64,000 nt of DNA from NCBI GenBank assembly GCA_012999515.1, contig JABEEB010000001.1:558001-622000 (forward strand), read 5' to 3'. The DNA is from Salifodinibacter halophilus (GTDB taxonomy: Bacteria; Pseudomonadota; Gammaproteobacteria; Nevskiales; Salinisphaeraceae). The notes under the pieces were generated by a model. The model was not told where the DNA came from and ran no database searches. It saw only the letters and a list, made by a program, of their open reading frames with translations. Positions within the stretch are counted from its first letter, which is position 1. Every line of letters begins with the position of its first letter. The translations under genes were made by a program, and so were the position numbers. Shown here piece after piece: positions 49,478 to 59,629 of the stretch.

Positions 49478-50833
49478 TTGCACTCTGAGTCCGATTATCT
49501 CGACTGGTCGACGCTACGGCGCCGATTATTCGCCCAGACCTGGCCCATGGCGATTGGCATAATGTCGTTGTTGGGTTTTCAGCTGGTCGACTCCGCCTTC
49601 GTTGCCCATCTTGGCACGCGGCCGTTGGCCGCGCAGTCATTCACTTTCCCCATCACTTTTTTGATGATCGGTGTGCAGGTCGGGCTGGGTATCGCTATTG
49701 CGGCACTCATATCCCAAACGCGCGGTGCCGGCGAAAGCCAGCGCTCGCAGCGACTGAGCAGCCTGGTTTTGGTCGGCGGCAGCCTGACGCTGGGCATTAT
49801 TGCACTGGCACTTTGGTTCGGGCATCGCCTTATATTTACGGAACTCGGTGCCCACGGCAACCTGCTGACGCTTATTAGCGCCTATTGGGCGCCACAACTG
49901 TTTGCCAACTGGCTAGGTGCGGTGTTGTATTTCTTTTACACACTATATCGCGCGCATGGCAACACCCGACTGCCGGGGACGATGATGGTGGCGACCAGTC
50001 TCATGAACCTGGCACTTGATCCCATTTTCATCTTCGGGGTCGGCGATTGGCAAGGTTTTGGGCTGCCGGGGGCGGCCGTGGCCACCATTGCTTCTTTTGG
50101 CACCGGTCTGCTGTTCATGGGCACACAACTCAGCCGTGAGGATTGGCTGTCTCGATCCGGGTTGCCGACAGAAATCCGGCGCTCTGCGAAGCCGTTTGCC
50201 ACGATCGCGGGGCCCGCCATGATCAGCCAACTCATGCCCCCCTTATCGGCGATGTTGGCGACCGGACTGCTGGCGACGCTCGGTAACGCTTCGGTCGCTG
50301 CGTGGGGGGTGGCGAGCCGCCTGGAGACAGTCTCTTTAATGGTCGTTCTCGGTTTGACCATGTCGCTGCCACCGTGGCTCGGCCATTGTTACGGCGCTGG
50401 CCATTGGGTCCGGATTCGGGCACTGATGCGTGTAGCACAACAGACCGTCGTCGTCTGGCAGCTGGTCTTCGGCGTCGCCATGGCAATTGCGGCCCCGTGG
50501 TTGGCCACGTTACTGACACACCATGCCGCAGTGGCCGACCGGCTAACGGTTTTGATCCGCTTTCTACTACCGAGTTACGCGCTACTGGGCGTGTGCATGC
50601 TGGTCGTTTCGGCGGCTAATGCGCTGGGGTGGCCCATGCGCGCCATGCTGATGTCCTTCGCCCGGCTGTTCATTTGCTATTTGCCATTCGTGGCACTCGG
50701 CGTGCTGGCCGGGCGGATGGATTATGTCGCACTGGGCGCGGCATTCGGCAATGTTCTAGCTGGCGCTATAACTTGGTTCGTGTTTCAACGCAGCCTGTTG
50801 CCGCACGCGTCGGCGACCACGCAACACACCTGA
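49478..50833 (+). CDS. MATE-family multidrug/sodium antiporter
   Basis: A 12-helix exporter of the NorM-like MATE family, about 451 residues. No ATG is present near the start; TTG at 49478 follows GAAAGGG by six bases and is preferred, while TTG at 49463 would sit over the Shine-Dalgarno sequence. Visible family features are WPMAIGIMSLLGFQLVDSAFVAHLG in the first helices and the duplicated domain structure with a PAMISQLMPPLSAMLATGLLATLG region starting the second half. These proteins export cationic compounds in exchange for Na+ or H+. Substrate unknown. Confidence 0.88.
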   Translation: MHSESDYLDWSTLRRRLFAQTWPMAIGIMSLLGFQLVDSAFVAHLGTRPLAAQSFTFPITFLMIGVQVGLGIAIAALISQTRGAGESQRSQRLSSLVLVGGSLTLGIIALALWFGHRLIFTELGAHGNLLTLISAYWAPQLFANWLGAVLYFFYTLYRAHGNTRLPGTMMVATSLMNLALDPIFIFGVGDWQGFGLPGAAVATIASFGTGLLFMGTQLSREDWLSRSGLPTEIRRSAKPFATIAGPAMISQLMPPLSAMLATGLLATLGNASVAAWGVASRLETVSLMVVLGLTMSLPPWLGHCYGAGHWVRIRALMRVAQQTVVVWQLVFGVAMAIAAPWLATLLTHHAAVADRLTVLIRFLLPSYALLGVCMLVVSAANALGWPMRAMLMSFARLFICYLPFVALGVLAGRMDYVALGAAFGNVLAGAITWFVFQRSLLPHASATTQHT

Positions 50834-50967
50834 CGCATAACACGCTCAACACATTGTCACTCGCCTGTGTCGCGGTGGGGTATCGCGTTGGATTGGCGAC
50901 TTGTTGCATACTATTTGGTCTTTTCACTTGGCACGGCGCTTAAATACGTCGTCGCGTGGATAATCGA

Positions 50968-51477
50968 ATGGCCACAAACGAGAACGCCAATCCGTACATC
51001 GGCCTGATCATGGGCAGTCACTCCGACTGGGACACGATGTGCGCTGCGCACGAACTACTTGATAGATTCGATGTAGCGCACGAGTGCGAGATCGTATCGG
51101 CCCACCGCACACCGGAGCGCATGCGCGACTACGCGCACAGCGCGGCCGACCGCGGCTTGGAGGCCATCATCGCCGGCGCCGGCGGCGCCGCTCATTTGCC
51201 GGGCATGGTGGCAGCGCAAACCTTGGTGCCCGTGCTCGGCGTGCCAGTTCAGAGCCGGATGTTGGGCGGCACGGATTCGCTGCTGTCGATCGTGCAAATG
51301 CCGGGAGGTGTACCAACCGCGACGTTCGCCATCGGCCCTTCGGGGGCACGTAATGCCGCACTTTTTGCCTTGGCATTCATGGCCAACACTCGGCCTGAAC
51401 TGCGCCAAGCGCTCGCTGATTATCGTCAGCAACTTGCTGATGAAGCACTGGCCAAACCACTATCGGATACCGAATGA
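50968..51477 (+). CDS. purE: N5-carboxyaminoimidazole ribonucleotide mutase
   Basis: PurE moves the carboxyl group from N5-CAIR to give CAIR in purine synthesis. The protein is 169 residues from the ATG at 50968 (a GTG at 50956 adds four). The motifs IMGSHSDWDTM and VSAHRTPERM, plus AGAGGAAHLPGMVAA, place it in class I, which needs PurK. purK overlaps its stop codon. Confidence 0.95.
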   Translation: MATNENANPYIGLIMGSHSDWDTMCAAHELLDRFDVAHECEIVSAHRTPERMRDYAHSAADRGLEAIIAGAGGAAHLPGMVAAQTLVPVLGVPVQSRMLGGTDSLLSIVQMPGGVPTATFAIGPSGARNAALFALAFMANTRPELRQALADYRQQLADEALAKPLSDTE

Positions 51478-52619
51478 TCTCGCCTGGCGCTACCGTAGGT
51501 GTTCTCGGCGGCGGCCAGCTCGGCCGCATGCTTGGACTTTCCGCCCGACGTATGGGTTATCGAGTGCATACACTCGCACCGGAGTCGGATTCGCCACTGG
51601 GTCAGATCGCCGATCGCACTGTGGTCGCCGACTACGATGATCTGGATGCTGTAGCCGATTTTGCGCGCGGCGTCGATGTCACAACCTTCGAGTTCGAAAA
51701 CGTGCCGTTTGCCGCTGCCGAGACGGCGGCTGATTACGGCCAAGGACCGGTGCGGCCGAAAGGCGGCGTGTTGCATATCGCCCAGCATCGTCGGCGGGAA
51801 AAAGACTTTCTTTCCCAAACGGGATTCCCAACAGCCGATTTCGAGCACGTCGCCGATCGTGACGCGCTCACACATGCCTTGGAGCACATCGGTCGGCCGG
51901 CCGTTCTAAAAACGGCAGGGTTTGGTTACGACGGCAAAGGGCAGTCGGTCATCAGGCCGGATGACGACGCTGATGATGCGTGGCATGCGATAGGCGCTGG
52001 TGAGGCGGTGCTGGAAGCAATGGTGGATTTCGACCGCGAAGTTTCCGTTGTCGGCGCCCGTGGTGTCGACGGTGCTTTCACGCATTTCGGCGTAACGGAG
52101 AACCGCCACCGTGACCATATCCTCGACGTATGTTTGCCGGACGCCCCACTGGACTCGAACATCGCCGACGAGGCGGTAGCAATCGCGCGTGGTGTGCTCG
52201 AATCACTTGATGTCGTCGGTGTGCTATGCGTCGAGTTTTTCCTTACCAAATCGGGCGAGCTGCTGGTCAACGAGCTGGCGCCGCGGCCACACAATTCGGG
52301 GCATTTTAGCTTCGATGCCTGTGTAACCAGCCAGTTCGAACAACAACTCCGCACGGTTTGCGGGCTGCCGATGGGCGATACACGGCGGCTCGCACCGTCG
52401 GCGATGGTTAATCTGCTCGGCGATTGCTGGGCTAACGGCGATCCGAACTGGGGCGCTGCGCTTGCCGATCCGTCGATCAAGCTGCATCTTTATGGCAAAG
52501 CCGAGCCGCGGCCAGGGCGCAAGATGGGCCACATCACCGCCTTTGCCGACACCAGCGAGGCCGCTGCCGAAAAGGCATTGGCGGTGCGCGCTTCGCTCGC
52601 CGGCGCTACGCTCGATTGA
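51474..52619 (+). CDS. purK: N5-carboxyaminoimidazole ribonucleotide synthase
   Basis: PurK makes N5-CAIR from AIR, bicarbonate and ATP. The 381-residue ATP-grasp protein has VGVLGGGQLGRMLGLSARRMG at the N-terminus, the ATP-grasp segment RPAVLKTAGFGYDGKGQSVI and LVNELAPRPHNSGHFSFDAC. The ATG overlaps the purE stop (ATGA), typical of purEK. Confidence 0.96.
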   Translation: MISPGATVGVLGGGQLGRMLGLSARRMGYRVHTLAPESDSPLGQIADRTVVADYDDLDAVADFARGVDVTTFEFENVPFAAAETAADYGQGPVRPKGGVLHIAQHRRREKDFLSQTGFPTADFEHVADRDALTHALEHIGRPAVLKTAGFGYDGKGQSVIRPDDDADDAWHAIGAGEAVLEAMVDFDREVSVVGARGVDGAFTHFGVTENRHRDHILDVCLPDAPLDSNIADEAVAIARGVLESLDVVGVLCVEFFLTKSGELLVNELAPRPHNSGHFSFDACVTSQFEQQLRTVCGLPMGDTRRLAPSAMVNLLGDCWANGDPNWGAALADPSIKLHLYGKAEPRPGRKMGHITAFADTSEAAAEKALAVRASLAGATLD

Positions 52620-52728
52620 CAGCCCCATGCATTGGCGCCTTGCATTTTCAGTGTACTGAGAACGCTAGGCTGTCCAACGCGTGAGGCGCTATGTCGTTAT
52701 GGCGCGTATGGCCACGTTCTGGCTCGAT

Positions 52729-53151
52729 CTAAGCACTGGACTCAGGCTCATTGCCCAATTCGTTACCGACGAAATGATCGCGTGCGTAGGTGATTTCTTT
52801 CTTGCCATGCGGCATTGGATTGCCGCTTTCATCCACGGCGACAAACACAATCCGGTCGATCGTCAAAATAAGATTGCGCGTGATTTTGTTGCGTACCTCG
52901 CAACGAAGTGTCAGCGACGTTCGACCGAACTCGGTGGCCGTAATGCCGAGCTCGATGATCTCGCCTTGATAGGCGCTGGACAGGAAATTAATTTCGCTTA
53001 TGTATTTGGTGACCAGTGCGGACGTATCGAGTTGAATCACGGCGTAAATGGCCGATTCCTCGTCGATCCAACGGAGCAGGCTGCCACCGAAAAGCGTGCC
53101 ATTCGGATTCAAGTCTTCAGGCTTAATCCATTTGCGCGTGTGAAAATTCAT
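52729..53151 (-). CDS. Acyl-CoA thioesterase (hotdog fold, YciA-like)
   Basis: A 140-residue hotdog-fold hydrolase. The catalytic loop is NPNGTLFGGSLLRWIDEESA, matching the YciA/BFIT group of acyl-CoA thioesterases, which cleave acyl-CoA to free acid and CoA. It is monocistronic: divergent from hrpA (77 bases) and convergent with purK. Chain-length preference cannot be told. Confidence 0.87.
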   Translation of the reverse strand: MNFHTRKWIKPEDLNPNGTLFGGSLLRWIDEESAIYAVIQLDTSALVTKYISEINFLSSAYQGEIIELGITATEFGRTSLTLRCEVRNKITRNLILTIDRIVFVAVDESGNPMPHGKKEITYARDHFVGNELGNEPESSA

Positions 53152-53228
53152 TGTGTGTCGTACGTGCTTGATGCAATTCCCGCCATTCTAACCAACCCGC
53201 CTACCGAACCCCGGCTAAGCGTTCGCCG

Positions 53229-56200
53229 ATGACACTGCCACCGGATGATAATTGCCCCGACTGGATCGATTCGGGGCTCTGGAGTGACCGTACGACCCGT
53301 GATCGCCATCGACTCAGTGCGCAGGCGCACCGGGCGACAACCGATACCGAGCGTAACCAGGTGCATCGCAGCGTCGAAAAAAGTGCGGCGATCACCCGCG
53401 ACAACCGCGCCCAGCGGCCCGATGTGGCGCCGAACGCTGGACTGCCCGTCAGCACGCATGCCGATGCGATTGTCGATGCCTTGCAACGACACCGCGTTGT
53501 CGTCGTCTGCGGCGAGACCGGCTCCGGCAAGACCACGCAACTGCCCCAGATATTGATGCGGGCCGGGTGGGGCGACCGTGGGCGCATCGGCCATACCCAG
53601 CCACGGCGTCTGGCCGCCCGTAATGTGGCTGAGCGTATCGCCGAGGAGGTCGGCAGCCAGCCCGGCGAGCTTGCGGGTTTCGTGACGCGTTTCGATAAAC
53701 AGATCTCGAACGCGAGCCGCATCAAGTTGATGACCGATGGCGTGTTACTCGCCGAAAGTGCACAGGACCGTTATCTGACCCGCTACGAGACGATCATCGT
53801 CGACGAGGCGCACGAACGGACGCTGAACGTCGACTTTCTGCTGGGCTATCTGAAACGGCTATTACCGAGTCGGCCGGACCTAAAAGTGGTCATCACCTCG
53901 GCGACCATTGATCCGGATCGGTTCTCGCGTTTTTTCAACGATGCACCGGTTATCAATGTTGAAGGGCGGCGATACCCGGTCACCTTGAGTTACCGGCCAC
54001 CCGCCGAGGACACGAGCCTGGCCGAAGCCATCGAGTCAGCAGTCGGCGAACTCTGGCGCCAGGATACCGGTGACGTGTTGGTGTTTTTGCCCGGTGAACG
54101 CGACATCCGCGATACCGAACGCCACCTGGCACGTTCGCCATCGTTGGCGGGCACACCCGGTCTCGAAATCGTGCCACTCTACGCACGCCTGACGCGCAGC
54201 GCCCAGCAACGCATATTCGCGCCGAGTAGTGGCAAACGTATCGTCCTGGCGACCAATGTCGCCGAAACATCGCTGACCGTCCCGGGAATTCGTTATGTCG
54301 TCGACAGCGGCATAGCCCGTATTAGTCGCTATTCGCCGACAGCTCGCGTGCAACAACTGCCGATCGAGGCCATTTCACAGGCCAGTGCCAGCCAGCGTGC
54401 CGGGCGCTGCGGTCGTGTTGCGCCAGGTGTGTGCATCCGCCTTTTCAGCGAAGATGACTTCAACGCACGGCCAGCATTTACCGATCCGGAAATCCAGCGC
54501 ACGAATCTGGCCAGCGTTTTGCTGACCATGGCCGATTTGAAACTCGGTCCGATCGAGCGGTTCGAGTTTATCGATCCACCGGCAAAGCGGCCGATCAAAG
54601 ACGGGCGCAACCTGCTCACACAACTCGGCGCACTAGTCGATAACCAGATCACATCGCTCGGACGCCAACTCGCCCGACTACCGCTGGATCCTCGCTTGGC
54701 ACGTATGCTTCTGGCCGGCACGGACACGGATGCGCCGGCCGCACTCCGCGTGCTGGCCGCGGGTCTGACCATTGTCGATCCACGCGAACGACCAGCGGAC
54801 AGCCGGGCGGCGGCCGACGAATCGCAGGCCGCATTCACCGATAGCCGATCGGACTTCGTCGGCCTATTGAAACTTTGGGACGCATTCGCGGCCGCCCGGC
54901 GCGAGTACCGGGGCAACCAATTGCGCCAATGGTGCCGTCAACGTTATCTCAATTTCATGCGGCTCCGCGAATGGGAGGATCTGGTCCGCCAGCTACGCCA
55001 GACCAGCGATCAGCTCGAACTTGCGACACAGCCAGGCGCACGCGACCTGGCGAGCACCGATTATCGTCAACTCCACGAAGCGATACTGACAGGGCTTGTG
55101 GACCATGTTGGCCATCTGGATACAAAACATGACTATCGCGGCATCCGTAATCGGCGCTTTCGTATCTTTCCGGGTTCCGGGCTGGCCGGCCGGCAACCGA
55201 AATGGATTGTCGCCGCCGAGTTGGTTGAAACCCGGCGGCTGTACGCGCACTACGTCGCCACCATCGAGCCCGCCTGGGTGGAGCGCGTGGCGCCGCACCT
55301 GGTGGCTGTTGAGCATTATGGGCCGCGCTGGTCGAAGCGCCGCGGCCAAGTTATAGCCAATGAGCGTGTGCGCCTGTTCGGATTAACGCTGATCGACGGC
55401 CGGCGCCGTAACTTTGGCGCGATTGATCCAGCCAGCGCCCGCCAAGTGTTCATCCACGAAGCTCTCGTGCCGCATGCAGTGCACGATCGCCGCGGCCGCC
55501 TGCCGGCATTTCTTGCCCATAATCGCGAGCAGTTGCAAGCCGTAGCCGACGACGAAACACGCCTGCGCCGCGTTGATCTACAAATCAGCGAGACCGAGTT
55601 GGCCGAACTCTACGAGGCACGATTACCAGCCGAAGTCGTCGACCGCACATCACTGACCGCCTGGTTGAAAAAACACGACGACGCCGTCCTTCGCTTCAAC
55701 GCCAATGACTTACGTCGTGATGGCGCACCGACGAGTGACGCAGCCAATTATCCGGATGCGGTTGACCTCGGCGGGGTGCGCGCACCAGTGCATTATCGAT
55801 TCGAGCCGGGGGCCGAGGACGACGGTGTAACCATCCGCATCCCGTTGCCAGCACTCAACGATATCTCGGTCGCGTTGGCGGACTGGCATGTGCCGGGGTT
55901 GCTGACCGAATTGTTCACCGAATATCTGCGTGCGTTGCCCAAACGTTTGCGCCGCGAGTTCGTGCCCATCCCTGAGACGGCGAGGGCAGCCGCGGAACGT
56001 AGCCACTTCGGAATTGACGATCCGGATTCGGCGTTGCGTGATGCGCTCCGTGCCACGACCGGGGTCGAAGTACCGACCGATGCCTGGCAAAGCTTCGAAC
56101 CGAGCCCACACCTAAAAACACGCTTCGAGATTGTCGACGAATCCGATCACGTGATCGAGAGTGGCCGTGATCTAAGCGCGTTACGCGCCTCGTTCGGCGA

Positions 56201-57146
56201 GCGCGCCGCCCAGGCGCTGGCCGATCAAGCCGACGATGGATTGAACCAGCACGGTCTGACTGACTGGCCCGACGTTGATTTATCGGCTGACGTCGACGTC
56301 GCACCATCCGGTGTGTCGATGCACGCCGCACCAACCCTCATTGACCGCGGTGAAGCAGTTGATCTGACGCTTCAACCACCCGGCGACAATAGTTGGGCTC
56401 ATCATCGCCAAGGGGTTATACGACTCGTCCGGCTGGCCGCAAACCGAATCACGCGCCGCATCAAACGCGAACGTATCGGCACCCAAGCATTGCGGGCCAC
56501 GGTGCTGCCAACCCCGCCAGCGACGGCCCGCGTCGGATCGGCGCGCTGGGCCAGCCTGTCGATCGATCCTGAACCGCTCCTGTTCGCCGATCTGCTCACG
56601 GCCGTGATCGGCTCGTTAATGGATGATGTGCCGCGCACGCGGGCAACTTTTGATGCGCTGGTCAAAACAGCACGGGGCAACCTGGAAACCGATGCTGTCA
56701 CGCTTTGGTCACATGTTGCGGCCATCATCGAAAAACGTGATGTGCTTATCGAGCGCCTGGATCGAGCGTGGCCGACGGCTGCCGAACCGGCGCTGGCTGA
56801 CATGCGGGAACAACTCGATCACCTTGTCTACGCTGGCGTCATCGGTGATTCGACGCGACCAATCGCGCATATGCGACGGTTGGCGCGCTATCTGCGAGGC
56901 ATCGAGATACGCTTGGACAAACTAAAGGATGGCGGCGCCGCCGCTGACAAACAGCTACAGCGACAGGTCGAGCCGTATTGGCGCTATTATCAGCGCATTG
57001 CCACTGCCACAGAACCGCCGGGTATCGATATTGATCTGTTTCGCTTATTGATCGAGGAGTTCCGCATCCAACTCTTTGCTCAAGCGCTCGGCACAGAGGC
57101 AAAAGTTTCGGCAAAACGACTCGAACGGATGATCGGCAACGCCTGA
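53229..57146 (+). CDS. hrpA: ATP-dependent RNA helicase HrpA
   Basis: A DEAH-box RNA helicase of 1305 residues, the size of E. coli HrpA (1300); recent work links HrpA to rescue of collided ribosomes. Walker A is VVVCGETGSGKTTQLPQ (about residues 90-106), the DEAH box is TIIVDEAHERTLNVDFL (near 192), motif III is ITSATIDPDRFSRFF, and motif VI is QRAGRCGRVAPG. Helicase-associated and OB-fold domains follow, and the long C-terminal DUF3418 region is complete. The gene is single, followed by a promoter for the IalB-family gene. Confidence 0.96.
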   Translation: MTLPPDDNCPDWIDSGLWSDRTTRDRHRLSAQAHRATTDTERNQVHRSVEKSAAITRDNRAQRPDVAPNAGLPVSTHADAIVDALQRHRVVVVCGETGSGKTTQLPQILMRAGWGDRGRIGHTQPRRLAARNVAERIAEEVGSQPGELAGFVTRFDKQISNASRIKLMTDGVLLAESAQDRYLTRYETIIVDEAHERTLNVDFLLGYLKRLLPSRPDLKVVITSATIDPDRFSRFFNDAPVINVEGRRYPVTLSYRPPAEDTSLAEAIESAVGELWRQDTGDVLVFLPGERDIRDTERHLARSPSLAGTPGLEIVPLYARLTRSAQQRIFAPSSGKRIVLATNVAETSLTVPGIRYVVDSGIARISRYSPTARVQQLPIEAISQASASQRAGRCGRVAPGVCIRLFSEDDFNARPAFTDPEIQRTNLASVLLTMADLKLGPIERFEFIDPPAKRPIKDGRNLLTQLGALVDNQITSLGRQLARLPLDPRLARMLLAGTDTDAPAALRVLAAGLTIVDPRERPADSRAAADESQAAFTDSRSDFVGLLKLWDAFAAARREYRGNQLRQWCRQRYLNFMRLREWEDLVRQLRQTSDQLELATQPGARDLASTDYRQLHEAILTGLVDHVGHLDTKHDYRGIRNRRFRIFPGSGLAGRQPKWIVAAELVETRRLYAHYVATIEPAWVERVAPHLVAVEHYGPRWSKRRGQVIANERVRLFGLTLIDGRRRNFGAIDPASARQVFIHEALVPHAVHDRRGRLPAFLAHNREQLQAVADDETRLRRVDLQISETELAELYEARLPAEVVDRTSLTAWLKKHDDAVLRFNANDLRRDGAPTSDAANYPDAVDLGGVRAPVHYRFEPGAEDDGVTIRIPLPALNDISVALADWHVPGLLTELFTEYLRALPKRLRREFVPIPETARAAAERSHFGIDDPDSALRDALRATTGVEVPTDAWQSFEPSPHLKTRFEIVDESDHVIESGRDLSALRASFGERAAQALADQADDGLNQHGLTDWPDVDLSADVDVAPSGVSMHAAPTLIDRGEAVDLTLQPPGDNSWAHHRQGVIRLVRLAANRITRRIKRERIGTQALRATVLPTPPATARVGSARWASLSIDPEPLLFADLLTAVIGSLMDDVPRTRATFDALVKTARGNLETDAVTLWSHVAAIIEKRDVLIERLDRAWPTAAEPALADMREQLDHLVYAGVIGDSTRPIAHMRRLARYLRGIEIRLDKLKDGGAAADKQLQRQVEPYWRYYQRIATATEPPGIDIDLFRLLIEEFRIQLFAQALGTEAKVSAKRLERMIGNA

Positions 57147-57147
57147 T

Positions 57148-57175
57148 TTGACTCTCTAGCGACTGTTTTTATAAG
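57148..57175 (+). promoter_or_regulatory. Sigma-70-type promoter for the IalB-family gene
   Basis: TTGACT (57148-57153) and TATAAG (57170-57175) are spaced by 16 bases immediately after the hrpA stop. Transcription should start near 57182, which rules out the upstream in-frame start at 57176 and favours ATG 57197 or 57218. Confidence 0.6.
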
Positions 57176-57196
57176 TTGCGTTACACTAAAGCGTTT

Positions 57197-57796
57197 ATGG
57201 AACGAGAAATTTTGGCTATGTTGAAACGAACTGGGACGCTGATTGGGCTTGGATTTTCGCTCATGCTAGGTCCCATAGCGGCACAAGCGGTTGAGCAAGC
57301 TGACTTCGGGCAGGGCGGCACTGGTGCAAACGCCACCAGCCAGCAACAACCGCAAGGCCAGAAAAAACCGAATTTCACGGTCAGCCACTACCAGGATTGG
57401 GACGTGCGGTGTCCGGAATCGGACCAATCGCAGGCACGCTGCGAGATGACCCAGAAGGTCACAAACCCTGATAACGGCAAGCCGATTATGCGTGTCGTCA
57501 TGGGCTATCCGCCGCAGGCTGATAGCGCGGCTATGATTTTCGTGACGCCATTGGGCACACGCCTTGCACCAGGCATCAAGATGGACATCGATGGTGGCCA
57601 ATCGCACCAGTTCCCGTTCCAGATCTGCCTTAAGCAGGGATGTCGCGCCGACTATCCGATCAAGAGCTCGCTCAAGAACACGATGAAGCACGGCAGCAAT
57701 GCGAACGTCGAGATCATCGGGCCACGTGGCAAGAAGATCAATCTAAAGATCTCACTGCAGGGCTTCACCGCCGCGAATCGACAAATTCGTCCTTAA
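57197..57796 (+). CDS. Invasion-associated locus B (IalB) family secreted protein
   Basis: A secreted protein of about 199 residues from ATG 57197, or 192 from ATG 57218. The signal peptide is KRTGTLIGLGFSLMLGPIAAQA. A Gln/Gly/Asn-rich linker leads to the IalB domain: FTVSHYQDWDVRCPE, then RCEMTQKVTNPDNGK, with four conserved cysteines (including FQICLKQGCRADYP). IalB was named in Bartonella for erythrocyte invasion, but the family is common in non-pathogens and its general role is unknown. It stands alone, convergent with acpH. Confidence 0.83.
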   Translation: MEREILAMLKRTGTLIGLGFSLMLGPIAAQAVEQADFGQGGTGANATSQQQPQGQKKPNFTVSHYQDWDVRCPESDQSQARCEMTQKVTNPDNGKPIMRVVMGYPPQADSAAMIFVTPLGTRLAPGIKMDIDGGQSHQFPFQICLKQGCRADYPIKSSLKNTMKHGSNANVEIIGPRGKKINLKISLQGFTAANRQIRP

Positions 57797-57801
57797 GGCG
57801 T

Positions 57802-58395
57802 CTACGCGACAGCTGCGCCGAGCCGACGGTGTTCGGCAGCCACCTGTGTCTGCATACGTGACAATAGCGGATGCAGACACAGGTCTAGCGTCGCGGCAAG
57901 TGTTTCAATTTCACTAAACGCATCGACCAGCGCAGCTGGCCGCGATAATCGCCGCTCAATGCCCGCCAGGGCACGTTTAACCCCCTCCTGAGAGTCGTAA
58001 CTCGCCAGCATGCCGGCTAGGCCTTTTAACTGTTCCGCTTGAAACGGCGCATCACTGGGCCAACTCTCAATCAATCGCGCTTCTGCCGAGGCGGTATACG
58101 CGGCCAACGTCTGATGCCCATATTGCGACCACTGGCGTGCCAGGCTGTAGTCGAACCCTATATCCAGCAAAATCGAAGCGTACCGGCGCGTACTACGGGA
58201 AAAGTGTTGTTTAAGCTGACAATATTCGGGCTGCTCGTCGGCGAGCCGATCAATCGTTCGATGCAATCGTATACCGTTGGCGATCGCCGGATCGAAGCAG
58301 CTCAAGTCGCGGCCTTTGACCCAGTCGCCGAGAAACTGGCCGCATAGAGAAGACCCGGTCGCATCCGCGAGCCAGAAATGCGCCAACCAATTCAT
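57802..58395 (-). CDS. acpH: Acyl carrier protein phosphodiesterase
   Basis: AcpH removes phosphopantetheine from ACP, giving apo-ACP. The 197-residue protein has the family opening MNWLAHFWLADATGSSLCGQ, FLGDWVKG, the metal-binding GIRLHRTIDRLADEQPE and the conserved SRHWSQ-like segment SLARQWSQYG. The start overlaps the 3' end of the ogt-like gene by 4 bases, so the two (with can) are a same-strand series. Confidence 0.86.
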   Translation of the reverse strand: MNWLAHFWLADATGSSLCGQFLGDWVKGRDLSCFDPAIANGIRLHRTIDRLADEQPEYCQLKQHFSRSTRRYASILLDIGFDYSLARQWSQYGHQTLAAYTASAEARLIESWPSDAPFQAEQLKGLAGMLASYDSQEGVKRALAGIERRLSRPAALVDAFSEIETLAATLDLCLHPLLSRMQTQVAAEHRRLGAAVA

Positions 58396-58910
58396 GGCGT
58401 GCTCTCGAAAGGGCTCCCTTGTTCGAGTGCAAGCAAGGCGCGCTTTCGATCCAGACCGCCGCCATAGCCGCCGATTTCACCGCCGGCACGTACGACGCGA
58501 TGACAAGGCGTAAACAACGTGACCGGATTAGCAGCGCAGGCACCGGCAACAGCACGGGCCGCGCCTGGTTGGCCAATCATGGCTGCCACCTCGGCGTAAC
58601 TTCGCGTTTCGCCTACGGGTAGGGTGCGCAAGGCCGCCCAGACGCGAGTCTGGAACACAGTACCCGTGACATCGAGCGGCGGCGGTTCGACGCGACCGGC
58701 GTGCTGAAAAAACTGCTCGATGGTTGTCGTTTGGGCGCTCTTCGGATCATGTTCGAAATACGACGCCTGATCTCCGAGTCGTTTACAAAGTATAGACTCG
58801 GCCGCATCCCACGTCTCACACCAAGTCAATAAAGCCAGGCCTTGATCGGACTCGGCGACCAGCAACGCACCGATTGGCGATTGGTGCGTCTGCCAGCGAA
58901 GCGTCGACAT
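58392..58910 (-). CDS. ogt: Methylated-DNA--protein-cysteine methyltransferase
   Basis: A suicide DNA-repair protein that takes alkyl groups from O6-alkylguanine. The ATG at 58910 (MSTLRWQTHQSPIGALLV) gives 172 residues, matching Ogt; the frame is open to 59057 but lies over can. The acceptor cysteine is about residue 136 in FTPCHRVVRAGG, with the DNA-binding helix (GETRSYAEVAAMIGQPGAARAV) before it. It starts 2 bases after the can stop codon. Confidence 0.93.
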   Translation of the reverse strand: MSTLRWQTHQSPIGALLVAESDQGLALLTWCETWDAAESILCKRLGDQASYFEHDPKSAQTTTIEQFFQHAGRVEPPPLDVTGTVFQTRVWAALRTLPVGETRSYAEVAAMIGQPGAARAVAGACAANPVTLFTPCHRVVRAGGEIGGYGGGLDRKRALLALEQGSPFESTP

Positions 58911-58912
58911 GC

Positions 58913-59506
58913 TCAGCTGGCGTCGTCGAAGTCGACATGACCCGACGCTGTCTCGCAGCATGCGCCGACGATACGAAGCTGGTGACGGGCAACCCGATCG
59001 GCGAGTAATTCGGAATCGCTGACCAAACGTTCGCCTTGGTAGGCGACGTTGTGCCATACGGCAGCAGGTACGGCGTCGTTGTCGGCCTCTAACCGGTCGA
59101 GCGCCGGGTTGATTTGCGCCAGTAATTCCGAAAGCGCTCGTGTTGGTGCCGGGGTTTGAGTTTGTCGGGCATTGACGGCGGTGCTTACCGCGCCACAGCC
59201 GGTGTGTCCGAGCACAAGCACCAGACTTACATCCAATTCGGCAACGGCATATTCCACGCTGGCGATTTGCGCCGCGTCAGCAACATTGCCGGCAACGCGA
59301 ATCACGAACAACTCACCAAAACCTTGGTTGAAAATCCGCTCAATCGGCACACGCGCATCGGAACAAGCCAACACCACCGCGAACGGCCGATGCTCGAGGG
59401 TCGGCATTGGATTCGCCGGGCCATTAGCTTGATGCGGGTTATTAATACCGGCCAGAAACGCGGCATTACCACGCTTGAGGCAGGCTAGGGCGCTGTCAGC
59501 GTTCAC
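58913..59506 (-). CDS. can: Beta-carbonic anhydrase
   Basis: Catalyses interconversion of CO2 and bicarbonate. The 197-residue protein has zinc ligands C48 (VLACSDARVPIE), H101 and C104 (LVLGHTGCGAVST), with the D50-R52 dyad; a group typical of beta carbonic anhydrases. It heads the can-ogt-acpH series on the minus strand. The roughly 120-base gap upstream (59507-59629) shows no further gene. Confidence 0.93.
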   Translation of the reverse strand: MNADSALACLKRGNAAFLAGINNPHQANGPANPMPTLEHRPFAVVLACSDARVPIERIFNQGFGELFVIRVAGNVADAAQIASVEYAVAELDVSLVLVLGHTGCGAVSTAVNARQTQTPAPTRALSELLAQINPALDRLEADNDAVPAAVWHNVAYQGERLVSDSELLADRVARHQLRIVGACCETASGHVDFDDAS

Positions 59507-59629
59507 GATCTCACCCTGTTTTTGCTCACACTATATTAAGCATATTCAAATCGAACGCGCCATGAAAGCCGTTATATTGTTCGGCGTGGCACGTGATTGA
59601 TCGCTGGGCGGTGCGCGTCGTCGGCAAAC